A stretch of DNA of 64,000 nt from Pseudarthrobacter sp. IC2-21 (lineage in GTDB: Bacteria; Actinomycetota; Actinomycetes; Actinomycetales; Micrococcaceae), in assembly GCF_034048115.1 (NCBI RefSeq), contig NZ_CP139145.1:3906001-3970000 (forward strand), read 5' to 3'. The translations under genes and the position numbers were made by a program. The notes below the pieces were generated by a model. It was given only the letters and a program-made list of their open reading frames with translations, ran no database searches and was not told the DNA's origin. Within the stretch, counting starts at the first letter, position 1; every line of letters starts with the position of its first letter. Positions 25,109 through 32,540 of the stretch are shown piece by piece.

Positions 25109-26842
25109 TTGAAAAACTTTGCGGCGCCCGCCGTTGTGGCTATGTTGTGCGCCCTCGCGTTGGTCTCTCCGGCGGCCGGGCTGCACTCTGTCCCGGGGGA
25201 ACACGACTCCTCGGCGGGGGCTGCCGGTGCGGTGGGACCGCGCGCGGTCACGCTGGGTCCTCAAGGCATGGTGGACGACGACGGCGGCGCACCGCGTGAG
25301 GATACCGGCACCGGATCGCTGCTCGCCCCAGCCGTGGACCCGGTGATCGCACCGGCGGCGCCGGCCGGGGTACAGAACACGGTGCCCGCGGCGCCCCAGC
25401 CGGCAACCGCGCCGGCAACTGCGACGGCACCGGCGGCCGCCCCGGCTAAAGCCTCCGCGGCCGAAGTTCCTTCGGTGCCGCCGCTGTGGGCCCCCGACGA
25501 GGAACTGGCGCAGAACAAAACTGCAGCGCCCACCCCGCAGACCTTCGCAGCGGAACCCCCGGCCGCGGGGAAGCTTGCCACGGAAGCGTTGGTCCCGGAC
25601 AACAACGCAGCGGCCATCCTGACTGTCTTCAACAAGATCAATGAGTACCGGTTGGCCAACGGCCTGGCCGCGGTCAAGTACCACCCCACGGTGGCCGGGT
25701 TGTCCCAGGACTGGTCAGACAACATCGCCTCCCGCGAAGTGATTGAACACCGAGCCAGTTTTTGGACGGACGCCCGCGCCATGAGCCCGACCAGCGCCGG
25801 TGAGGTCATCGCCATCCGCACGGACCGCGATGCCGCCCAGCTGGTGGAATGGTGGAAAGGATCACCCGGCCACAACGCCATGCTCCTGGACCCGCGCTTC
25901 AACGTCATGGGCGCCGGGATTTCCTACACGAACAGCCTTTACACCATCTGGGGTGTGGTGAACTTCTTCGGCTACGCCACCCTCCCGGCCGGCACCCTCA
26001 CCTCGCCCGGCGGCAGCCCCAGCGGCGGGAACGCTTTCCCGCCTGCCGCGCCCACCATGTGCGACGCCTCCGTCAAGCACATGCCGCCCACACTGAACCT
26101 GAAGACGGCATCCATCACCAGCGCCGCGGACCTTGTCACCGTGAATGCCGGCGGTGAGCTGGTCAACCGCCCCTCCACAGGGAACAGGACGTACGGGCCG
26201 GCCAAGGTCATCAATTCCTTCTTCAGCAACGTCAAGGAAGTCTTCGTCACCGACTGGGACCGCAACGGCACCTTTGACATCCTGGCCCAGTGGAACGACG
26301 GCCGGCTGACGCTTCATCCCGGCTTCGCCGGCGGTGGCTTCGGGGCCGCGGTCACCCTAGGCCAATCCGGCTGGGCAGGCATGACCCTTGCCGTGGGCGG
26401 TTGGTGCGCCAATAACCGGCTCCCGCAACTCGTGGCCCTGGACACCTCGGGCAACCTTTGGCTCTACCCGAACATCGGTGCGGCGGACATGTCCTCCCGC
26501 ACCCTGATGACAGGCGGGGTATCGGCCACCCGCCTTGCCATGGTGGATTATGACGCTGACGGCTTCCAGGACATTCTGGCCCGAAAGTCCGACGGCGCGG
26601 TGCAGCTTTACCGCGGAGCCGGCACCCCGGCGCCCCGCGCCGAAGCCAGGGCCACCGTGGCCACCGGCTGGGGGGATGTCACCGGCATCCGGCCGCTGCG
26701 GGACGTCACGGGCTTGAACTCCACGGGGGTGGCACTGCGCCGGGCCAACGATGTGGTGCAGTACTGGGACCTGACCGGCGGACGCCTTGCCTCGCCGTCG
26801 AACATCACCGGAAGCTGGGCGGGGCAGCGGCTGGCGCAGTAG
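25109..26842 (+). CDS. Secreted CAP-domain protein with C-terminal FG-GAP/VCBS-like repeats
   Basis: A 577-residue exported protein. The start is TTG 25109 (KNFAAPAVVAMLCALALVSP), giving a signal peptide cut near residue 25; no ATG or GTG fits better. Residues about 60-150 are low-complexity Ala/Pro (VPAAPQPATAPATATAPAAA). A CAP (SCP/PR-1) domain spans about 165-300: NKINEYRLANGLAAVKYHPT, HRASFW, EWWKGSPGHNAMLLDPRFNV and YTIWGVVNFFG. The last 200 residues hold repeats of the DWDRNGTFDILAQW and DYDADGFQDILARKSDG type, which are calcium-binding FG-GAP-like beta-propeller blades. CAP proteins are secreted and bind ligands or act on envelopes; the specific role is unknown. Confidence 0.82.
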   Translation: MKNFAAPAVVAMLCALALVSPAAGLHSVPGEHDSSAGAAGAVGPRAVTLGPQGMVDDDGGAPREDTGTGSLLAPAVDPVIAPAAPAGVQNTVPAAPQPATAPATATAPAAAPAKASAAEVPSVPPLWAPDEELAQNKTAAPTPQTFAAEPPAAGKLATEALVPDNNAAAILTVFNKINEYRLANGLAAVKYHPTVAGLSQDWSDNIASREVIEHRASFWTDARAMSPTSAGEVIAIRTDRDAAQLVEWWKGSPGHNAMLLDPRFNVMGAGISYTNSLYTIWGVVNFFGYATLPAGTLTSPGGSPSGGNAFPPAAPTMCDASVKHMPPTLNLKTASITSAADLVTVNAGGELVNRPSTGNRTYGPAKVINSFFSNVKEVFVTDWDRNGTFDILAQWNDGRLTLHPGFAGGGFGAAVTLGQSGWAGMTLAVGGWCANNRLPQLVALDTSGNLWLYPNIGAADMSSRTLMTGGVSATRLAMVDYDADGFQDILARKSDGAVQLYRGAGTPAPRAEARATVATGWGDVTGIRPLRDVTGLNSTGVALRRANDVVQYWDLTGGRLASPSNITGSWAGQRLAQ

Positions 26843-26902
26843 CGGCGGCCAGCGCAGGCAGGAACGGACAAACGCAGCGGCCGGCGCAGCAGCGCCGGAA
26901 AG

Positions 26903-27346
26903 CTAGGCGGCCGACGCGACAGCCAACACGTCCTTGAGCCGCTCCAGCTGAACAACTTCAGCCTTCATGGCGCGCTGGATGCCGGTGTTCATCAGCCCCA
27001 AGAGTCCTTTGGGCTGGCATTCGAGCGCGAACCGGACGCGCGTTCCGGCGGGTTCGGTGCTGAAGTAATACCCGCCGGAGGGTCGGTTGTGCCCGGCGAT
27101 GACCTGATACCGGATTTCGGCCCCGGGCCGGGCCTCGGTGATTTCAAAGTCTGCCGGCACCGGCCAGCCGGACCGGCCCAGCACTGTCTGCCGGTACACG
27201 GAGCCCTTGGAACCGGCAACTCCGGATGAGACGCTGATGCTGCGGATGCCGGTGCGCCACTTGGGCAGGTTCATCCCGTCGATCAGGAAGGTGTACACGT
27301 CCAAGGCGTCACGCGGGACGAGTACCTCGTGTTCTGCGAATGCCAT
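26903..27346 (-). CDS. SRPBCC family protein
   Basis: A 147-residue protein with GAAGGA six bases before the ATG. The START/Bet v1-like fold is suggested by EHEVLVPRDALDVYTFLIDG, NLPKWRTGIRSI, SVYRQTVLGRSGWPVPADFE and YYFSTEPAGTRVRFALE. SRPBCC proteins bind hydrophobic ligands in a deep pocket, but nothing indicates the ligand here. A second protein of the same fold lies just beyond the tRNA, on the same strand. It is convergent with the CAP-domain gene. Confidence 0.8.
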   Translation of the reverse strand: MAFAEHEVLVPRDALDVYTFLIDGMNLPKWRTGIRSISVSSGVAGSKGSVYRQTVLGRSGWPVPADFEITEARPGAEIRYQVIAGHNRPSGGYYFSTEPAGTRVRFALECQPKGLLGLMNTGIQRAMKAEVVQLERLKDVLAVASAA

Positions 27347-27597
27347 GGGATCCTTCGGTTAGCGTCAAGGCGGCGGCGATAGCCCGCCCCACCCCCATGG
27401 CACTGCAGCTAACGGGTTCACAGTAGCGACTGGTTTTGCTCCGGACCTAGCCACGGGCAGGGACGTTATTGAAGAGTTACTGGATTACGCCGGGCAAACC
27501 GGGCCCGGGGCGGACACGCCCCTTCAGGGTGGGCGTGTTGTCGGGACAGGCCCGCATCTGCGCTAAGCTAAGTTCTGCCCCACGCACAGGGGGCCAC

Positions 27598-27671
27598 GCG
27601 GCTGTAGCTCAATGGTAGAGCGCTAGCTTCCCAAGCTTGATACGCGGGTTCGATTCCCGTCAGCCGCTCCA
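27598..27671 (+). tRNA. tRNA-Gly (CCC anticodon), CCA encoded
   Basis: The acceptor arms GCGGCTG (27598-27604) and CAGCCGC (27661-27667) pair fully. The D arm is GCTC/GAGC with loop AATGGTA. The anticodon loop is TTCCCAA, so the anticodon is CCC. The T arm is GCGGG TTCGATT CCCGT. CCA is encoded at 27669-27671. The anticodon stem CTAGC/GCTTG contains one T-T mismatch at its second pair, which is unusual. Confidence 0.95.
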
Positions 27672-27689
27672 CTGCGTATATCCCTGCCC

Positions 27690-28070
27690 TTACCGGGCGT
27701 TCCGCGCCTTCCTAACCCCGCGTTCCACGGCCTTCTTCAACGCCGCCAGCCGCGCCGCCTCCTGCTTCCGGAAAGCACCCTCCTTGGCCGCGGCAAACAG
27801 TCCGCCGAACCCCTTCGGAACATACTGTGCCGTCACGGTCAGCCGCGTGCTGTCCGCTACCGGGTACACCACGCAGGAACAGGTGATGGTTTCCGTGCGG
27901 CTCTCGAGTGTTTCGGACCAGGAGCGGTCCTGCACCAGGTCCCGGAGATGCAGGGAAACCGCCTCCTGCCCGGGAACGGCGGCGCGGGCTTCCTGGTCGG
28001 TGCAGAAGGCGTAGACGTCCTGCCGTCCACAGGGGATGAGGACGGTGCTTTCGATCGTGATGGATCCCAT
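27690..28070 (-). CDS. SRPBCC family protein
   Basis: A 126-residue protein from ATG 28070 (MGSITIESTVLIPCGRQDVY). The layout matches small polyketide-cyclase-like SRPBCC proteins: an N-terminal strand, FCTDQEARAAVPGQEAV, CSCVVYPVADSTRLTVTAQY, then a long basic C-terminal helix FRKQEAARLAALKKAVERGV. It is distantly similar in plan to the SRPBCC protein at 26903-27346. Its stop lies 18 bases from the tRNA-Gly end and is transcribed towards it. An in-frame start at 28151 would add an unconserved leader. Confidence 0.7.
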   Translation of the reverse strand: MGSITIESTVLIPCGRQDVYAFCTDQEARAAVPGQEAVSLHLRDLVQDRSWSETLESRTETITCSCVVYPVADSTRLTVTAQYVPKGFGGLFAAAKEGAFRKQEAARLAALKKAVERGVRKARNAR

Positions 28071-28267
28071 GATGCTGTTCCCGTACTTCCGTGAGCCCGC
28101 CGGGCGCAGTGCCCAGAGCGACATTTTCACACCGGACGCGCCGAGGCACAATCACCGCCGCACCCCGGCCCTTCCGATATACCGGACCACCCTGCGCCAG
28201 GCCCGTTAGGTCCGCCCCTGTATGGTCAGAAGTCAGGAACCTCTTCGGTTCCGCTACAGGAGCAATC

Positions 28268-28405
28268 ATGGCTGACAAGTCCCCGCGTCAAGCAGCATCC
28301 AAAAAGGCCGGCAAGTCCATCAAGGAAAAGCGCGCTGACAAGCGGGCCGCCGCAGCGCCTTCCAGCTCCCTGGACGTCACGTCCAAGTCCACCAAAAAGA
28401 AGTGA
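28268..28405 (+). CDS. Lysine-rich small protein
   Basis: A 45-residue protein with AGGAG six bases before the ATG. Nearly half its residues are Lys, Arg or Ala (MADKSPRQAASKKAGKSIKE; SLDVTSKSTKKK at the end). Small basic proteins of this kind are conserved in Arthrobacter relatives and have no assigned function; nucleic-acid binding is plausible from charge alone. The stop overlaps the GTG of the dehydrogenase by four bases (GTGA), so the two are translationally coupled and their conservation as a pair is the useful clue. Confidence 0.72.
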   Translation: MADKSPRQAASKKAGKSIKEKRADKRAAAAPSSSLDVTSKSTKKK

Positions 28406-29556
28406 ACGGCCAACAGAGCCGGCTCACCCTCGGCGTCCTGGCCTCGACCCGGAAACCGGACGAACGCCGCCTCCCCATCCACCCGCTGCATTTCGAACGC
28501 ATCGCCCCCGAGCTGCGCCGGCACATCATCCTGGAGCAGGGCTACGGCGAACGCTTCGGCCTCTCCGATCACCATCTCTCGTCCCTGGTCGGCAAAATGG
28601 CCACCAGGGAGGCGCTGCTGGCCGAGGCCGACGTCGTACTCCTGCCCAAACCGCAGCCGGAAGACCTTGCGGAGCTGCGCGATGGCCAGGCCCTTTGGGG
28701 CTGGCCGCACTGCGTCCAGGACCGCGCCATTACCCAGCTGGCCATCGACAAAAAGCTCACCCTCATTGCCTTCGAAGCCATGAACCACTGGGCGAGCGAC
28801 GGCGGTTTTGGGCTGCACGTGTTCCACAAGAACAATGAGCTGGCCGGGTACTGCTCGGTGCTGCACGCTCTCTCGCTGACGGGCTCAACCGGTGATTACG
28901 GACGCCGCCTCAATGCCGTGGTGATCGGTTTCGGTGCCACTGCCCGCGGCGCCGTGACCGCGCTGAATGCACACGGCATCCACGACGTCCAGGTGCTGAC
29001 CAACCGCGGAGTCGCCGCCGTGGGCGCCCCGATCCATTCGGTCAACATCGTTCAGTTTGATCACGACGACGAGGCCCCCTTCCTGAGTCAGGTCATCTCC
29101 GACCGGGGCCGGGTTCCGCTGGCGCCGTTCCTGGCCGAAAGCGACATTGTGGTCAACTGCACCCTGCAGGATCCGAACAACCCGCTGACGTACCTCCGGA
29201 CGGAGGACCTTGCGGCGTTCAGCCCGGGCAGCCTGATCGTGGACGTCTCGTGCGACGAGGGCATGGGCTTCAGTTGGGCACGTTCCACCACCTTCGCCGA
29301 GCCGATGTTCACGATGGCTGACCACATCAATTACTACGCCGTGGACCACAGCCCGTCCTACCTCTGGAATTCCGCCACCTGGGAGATCAGCCAGGCGCTC
29401 ATGCCGTTCTTGGAAACGGTCATTGACGGCCCGGAAGCCTGGGACTCGAACGAAACGATCAGGCGAGCCATCGAAATCCGCGACGGTGTGGTGCTCAACA
29501 AGGACGTGCTGGAGTTCCAGCAGCGGCAGGCCGAATACCCGCACCTGCCGGCCTAA
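28402..29556 (+). CDS. Alanine-dehydrogenase-like / N5-(carboxyethyl)ornithine synthase-like opine dehydrogenase
   Basis: A 384-residue NAD(P)-dependent enzyme of the AlaDH/PNT N- and C-domain type. GTG 28402 is used because it overlaps the previous stop. The N-terminal KPDERRLPIHPLHF, the substrate region LWGWPHCVQDRAITQLAIDK, FHKNNELAGYCSVLHALSLT, and the C-terminal IVDVSCDEGMGFSWA, HINYYAVDHSPSYLW follow the pattern of lactococcal N5-(carboxyethyl)ornithine synthase. A Rossmann-like segment, VVIGFGATARGAVTALNAHG, binds the cofactor. It probably makes or breaks an opine-like N-carboxyalkyl amino acid from an amino acid and a keto acid. The substrate is not known. Confidence 0.75.
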   Translation: MNGQQSRLTLGVLASTRKPDERRLPIHPLHFERIAPELRRHIILEQGYGERFGLSDHHLSSLVGKMATREALLAEADVVLLPKPQPEDLAELRDGQALWGWPHCVQDRAITQLAIDKKLTLIAFEAMNHWASDGGFGLHVFHKNNELAGYCSVLHALSLTGSTGDYGRRLNAVVIGFGATARGAVTALNAHGIHDVQVLTNRGVAAVGAPIHSVNIVQFDHDDEAPFLSQVISDRGRVPLAPFLAESDIVVNCTLQDPNNPLTYLRTEDLAAFSPGSLIVDVSCDEGMGFSWARSTTFAEPMFTMADHINYYAVDHSPSYLWNSATWEISQALMPFLETVIDGPEAWDSNETIRRAIEIRDGVVLNKDVLEFQQRQAEYPHLPA

Positions 29557-29575
29557 GCAGCTGCCGGCTTAGGCC
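29550..29575. terminator. Bidirectional hairpin holding both stop codons
   Basis: GGCCTAAGC (29550-29558) and GCTTAGGCC (29567-29575) form a perfect 9-bp stem with an 8-base loop. The TAA of the dehydrogenase (29554-29556) and the TAA of the convergent MFS gene (29569-29571, minus strand) lie in opposite arms. It can terminate transcription in both directions. Confidence 0.6.
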
Positions 29576-30945
29576 GCCGCCGCGCCCACGATCCTCACCG
29601 GGTGGCGGCGGTCCTTGAGGTTCACCCGGAGCTTCAGGGCACCTTTCCTGGCCAGAACGACGCCGACCGTCAGGGCAGCGAGCACCGGCACCCCGCCTGC
29701 CACCAGCAGTGCCGCGTGCGGGTCAACGTGCTCGGCAATCCAGCCCAGCATCGGCCCGCCGATGGCCTGGCCGCCGATCAGCACCATGATGTACAAGCTC
29801 ATGACGCGTCCCCGGATGGCCACGTTCGAGCTGATCTGGACCAGCTGGTTGGACCCGGTGAGGAACATCAGGCACCAGAATCCGGACAGGACCATCACGG
29901 CGCCGAACCAGAGCATGGACGGAGCCAGGGCCGCCAGGCAAAGCATGAGGCCATACATTCCGGCGCAGAACACCACGGACCGGAGCCTTAGCCGCCGGCG
30001 GCGGGTGGAGGCAACGGCCCCGGCGAGCGCGCCGAGGGCCACCAGTGCGTTGAGGAGGCCATAGCCGCCGGCACCGACGTCGAACACGTGGTCCGCGAAG
30101 GCCGCGAGCATGACCGGCAGGCTCATGGCAAACACCGCGATGAAGCCGGCCATCAGCCATGGCCAGTAAATGGTCGGCTTGCTGAGCGCGTACCGCAGCC
30201 CTTCGCGCAGCATGCCCTTCTTCTTCGGCGCCGGACGGCTGAGGAACAGTTGGTCCTTCCGCAGGAGCAGCAGCATGGTCACGGTGGAGCAGCACGCCAC
30301 GGCATTGGCAGCAAAGGCCCAGCCGGCACCGACGGCGGTCAGCAGGACACCGGCGAGGGCCGGCCCGATCAGGCCGCCCAGCTGGAAGGTGGTGGAGTTG
30401 ACGCTGATCGCGTTGCGCAGGTATTTCGGACCCACCAGCTCATTGACAAAGACCTGCCGCGCGGGCTGGTCAAGTACCGTGACCAGTCCCACCATCAGGG
30501 CGACGGAGTAGACATGCCACACCTGGATGGCGCCGGTCAGGGACAGCACGGCAAGGGTGGCCGCGAGGATGGCCGCCAGGCTTTGGCACAGCATGAGGAT
30601 CCTGCGCTTGGCGAACCGGTCGGCCACCATCCCGCCCCACGGCCCCAGCAGGAGGGAGGGCATAAACTGCAGCGCCACGGTGATGCCCACGGCGGTCACG
30701 GAGCCGGAGAGCTCCAGCACCAGCCAGTCCTGCGCGATGCGCTGCATCCAGAGGGCCACCACGGCGACAAAATGGCCGATCGCGAAGATGCGGAAGTTGG
30801 GGACCTTAAGCGAGATGAAGGTGTGGCGCCACGGGAGGTGTTCGTTGACCACCCCAAGAGGCTGGGTCCGGGGCGAAGCGGCGGCGGCCGCGGTATCAAT
30901 GACGGGCTGGCTGACGGTTGCCGATGTGGGCGGTGGGGGAGCCAC
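29569..30945 (-). CDS. MFS transporter (EntS/MFS_3-like)
   Basis: A 458-residue membrane protein starting at GTG 30945, with TGAGGA six bases upstream. After a cytoplasmic leader of about 45 residues, VPNFRIFAIGHFVAVVALWM and QRIAQDWLVLELSGS mark the first helix and the conserved loop of MFS_3 exporters. GGMVADRFAKRRILMLCQSL and TVLDQPARQVFVNELVGPKY are typical of this group. About twelve helices are present. The substrate is unknown, with drug or siderophore export known for relatives. It is divergent from a LysR regulator, whose binding site would lie in the 162-bp gap. Confidence 0.87.
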   Translation of the reverse strand: MAPPPPTSATVSQPVIDTAAAAASPRTQPLGVVNEHLPWRHTFISLKVPNFRIFAIGHFVAVVALWMQRIAQDWLVLELSGSVTAVGITVALQFMPSLLLGPWGGMVADRFAKRRILMLCQSLAAILAATLAVLSLTGAIQVWHVYSVALMVGLVTVLDQPARQVFVNELVGPKYLRNAISVNSTTFQLGGLIGPALAGVLLTAVGAGWAFAANAVACCSTVTMLLLLRKDQLFLSRPAPKKKGMLREGLRYALSKPTIYWPWLMAGFIAVFAMSLPVMLAAFADHVFDVGAGGYGLLNALVALGALAGAVASTRRRRLRLRSVVFCAGMYGLMLCLAALAPSMLWFGAVMVLSGFWCLMFLTGSNQLVQISSNVAIRGRVMSLYIMVLIGGQAIGGPMLGWIAEHVDPHAALLVAGGVPVLAALTVGVVLARKGALKLRVNLKDRRHPVRIVGAAAA

Positions 30946-31107
30946 GGATGTGTCCTCAGGGGAAGCGGGCGGGTGGGGATGCTCCCACGCTAAGCTGGAA
31001 CCCGATGATTATGTAGACCTATCCTGGCTATAACTAGCATCACGAAACGTAATAGGGCCCGAGCCGGACCTGCGAAAACAGGCAACGGCGCCCAGAGGAG
31101 TCCGCCA

Positions 31108-31962
31108 GTGTTTGAGCCCGCACAACTTCGGTCGTTCCTTGCCGTGGCCGAGACCTTGAGCTTCACCAAGGCCGCCGAACGGCTTGGCCTGGCCCAACCA
31201 ACGGTCAGCCAGCACGTCCGCAAGCTGGAAACCGCCGCCAAGCGCATCCTCATCAGCCGCGACACCCGGGACGTCCGGCTGACCGATAACGGTGACGCCA
31301 TGGCCGGATTCGCCCGCAACATCCTCTCGGCCCATGATGCTGCCGCCCGCTACTTCTCCGGCTCGGCCATGCGCGGCCGGCTCCGCTTCGGCACGGCCGA
31401 CGACCTCGCCATCACCGGACTCCCCCGGATCCTGCGCGAATTCCGGCAGGTCTACCCCCAGATCAACCTCGAGCTCACCGTGGGCCAGAGCGACCAGTTG
31501 TACAAAAAGCTCAACGCCGGCCAACTCGACCTCGTGTTTGTGAAGTGGGTGGCCGGCGCGAAAGACGGGACCGTTGTCCAGCACGACACCTTCTCCTGGG
31601 TGGGGCTGGAGCAGACGTCCCTCAAGCCGGCGGACACGGTGCCGCTGATCGCCTACCCCTCCCCCAGCCTCAGCCGGAAACTGGCCATCGACGCGCTCGA
31701 AGCCCATGGCCGCACGTGGCGTATCACGTGCACCACCCGGCAGATCAGCGGGGTCCTGGCGGCCCTGAGGGCCGGGATCGGCGTTGCCGTGATGCCAACC
31801 TCGCTGGTTCCCGAGGATTTGAAGATCATCACCCGCACCTTCGACCTGCCGCCGGTGGGTGACGTCGATTTCACCCTGATCCGCAACCCGCTGGCCAATA
31901 CCGAGGTGATCGATGCCCTCACCCAGGCCATCGTGGGACGGACTCTCAAGAAGGCCATTTAG
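31108..31962 (+). CDS. LysR family transcriptional regulator
   Basis: A 284-residue LysR-type regulator beginning at GTG 31108, seven bases after AGAGGAG. The helix-turn-helix is AETLSFTKAAERLGLAQPTV, SQHVRKLE. The effector-binding domain runs from about 90 to 280 (GRLRFGTADDLAITGLPRIL; AALRAGIGVAVMPTSLVPED). It is divergent from the MFS exporter and probably controls it. The intergenic stretch TATAACTAGCATCACGAAAC (31030-31049) is AT-rich and a likely binding region. Confidence 0.92.
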   Translation: MFEPAQLRSFLAVAETLSFTKAAERLGLAQPTVSQHVRKLETAAKRILISRDTRDVRLTDNGDAMAGFARNILSAHDAAARYFSGSAMRGRLRFGTADDLAITGLPRILREFRQVYPQINLELTVGQSDQLYKKLNAGQLDLVFVKWVAGAKDGTVVQHDTFSWVGLEQTSLKPADTVPLIAYPSPSLSRKLAIDALEAHGRTWRITCTTRQISGVLAALRAGIGVAVMPTSLVPEDLKIITRTFDLPPVGDVDFTLIRNPLANTEVIDALTQAIVGRTLKKAI

Positions 31963-32102
31963 TCGCACGCGTAACACAAAACCATTGAAGAAAAAGCCAG
32001 CCTCCTCTATGCTTGATTACCCATGGGGTCAAGCAAAGGCCGGGTTCAACACTACGAGCGCGCCCCGCAGCCCATGGGCGGCCGTGCTCTGGAAGGCAGC
32101 CA

Positions 32103-32417
32103 ATGACGACAGCCGAGAACACCCATTTCCACACCACGTACGCGCCCCGACATAACACCGCACGCCCGCTGGCCCCGCATCATCCCAGCTACAGCGCCGG
32201 CATCACCCACGCCGCCGAGTACGTCGGCAAGCCAACCTGCGACAAGTGCGGCACGGACGAATTTATCTACCTGGAATCGTATGTCCCTCCGGTTTACCGG
32301 CGTGACGGGGCGGTCAGGACACTGGGCGAAGTCGCTTACACCTGCACCCGTTGCGAAGATTTCTCCGCCCACAACGTTCCGACGTCGTGGACTCCCCCGG
32401 GCTGGTATCTGGGCTAA
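32103..32417 (+). CDS. Small zinc-ribbon hypothetical protein
   Basis: A 104-residue protein from ATG 32103, with GGAAGG about seven bases upstream. The first 40 residues are His-rich (ENTHFHTTYAPRHNTARPLA, HHPSY). The C-terminal half holds two CxxC pairs, CDKCGTDEFIYLE and CTRCEDFSAHN, spaced to form one zinc ribbon. No known domain beyond this is recognised. It follows the LysR gene by 140 bp and is closed by a strong terminator. The ribbon suggests binding to protein or nucleic acid. Confidence 0.72.
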   Translation: MTTAENTHFHTTYAPRHNTARPLAPHHPSYSAGITHAAEYVGKPTCDKCGTDEFIYLESYVPPVYRRDGAVRTLGEVAYTCTRCEDFSAHNVPTSWTPPGWYLG

Positions 32418-32467
32418 CTCGCAATGGTCTCCGGCCGCCGCCTCCAGCGGGGCCCTCCTAACAAACA

Positions 32468-32508
32468 GAAAGTCCCGACGGCCACCCTTGGTGGCCGTCG
32501 GGACTTTC
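32468..32508. terminator. Strong bidirectional terminator hairpin
   Basis: GAAAGTCCCGACGGCCAC (32468-32485) and GTGGCCGTCGGGACTTTC (32491-32508) form a perfect 18-bp stem with loop CCTTG. It lies between the zinc-ribbon gene and the convergent putA end. AAAG/CTTT at the base gives a short A/T tail in both directions. Confidence 0.88.
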
Positions 32509-32540
32509 CCGTATGCGGCTGCCCTGCGGCGCGCCGGCTC

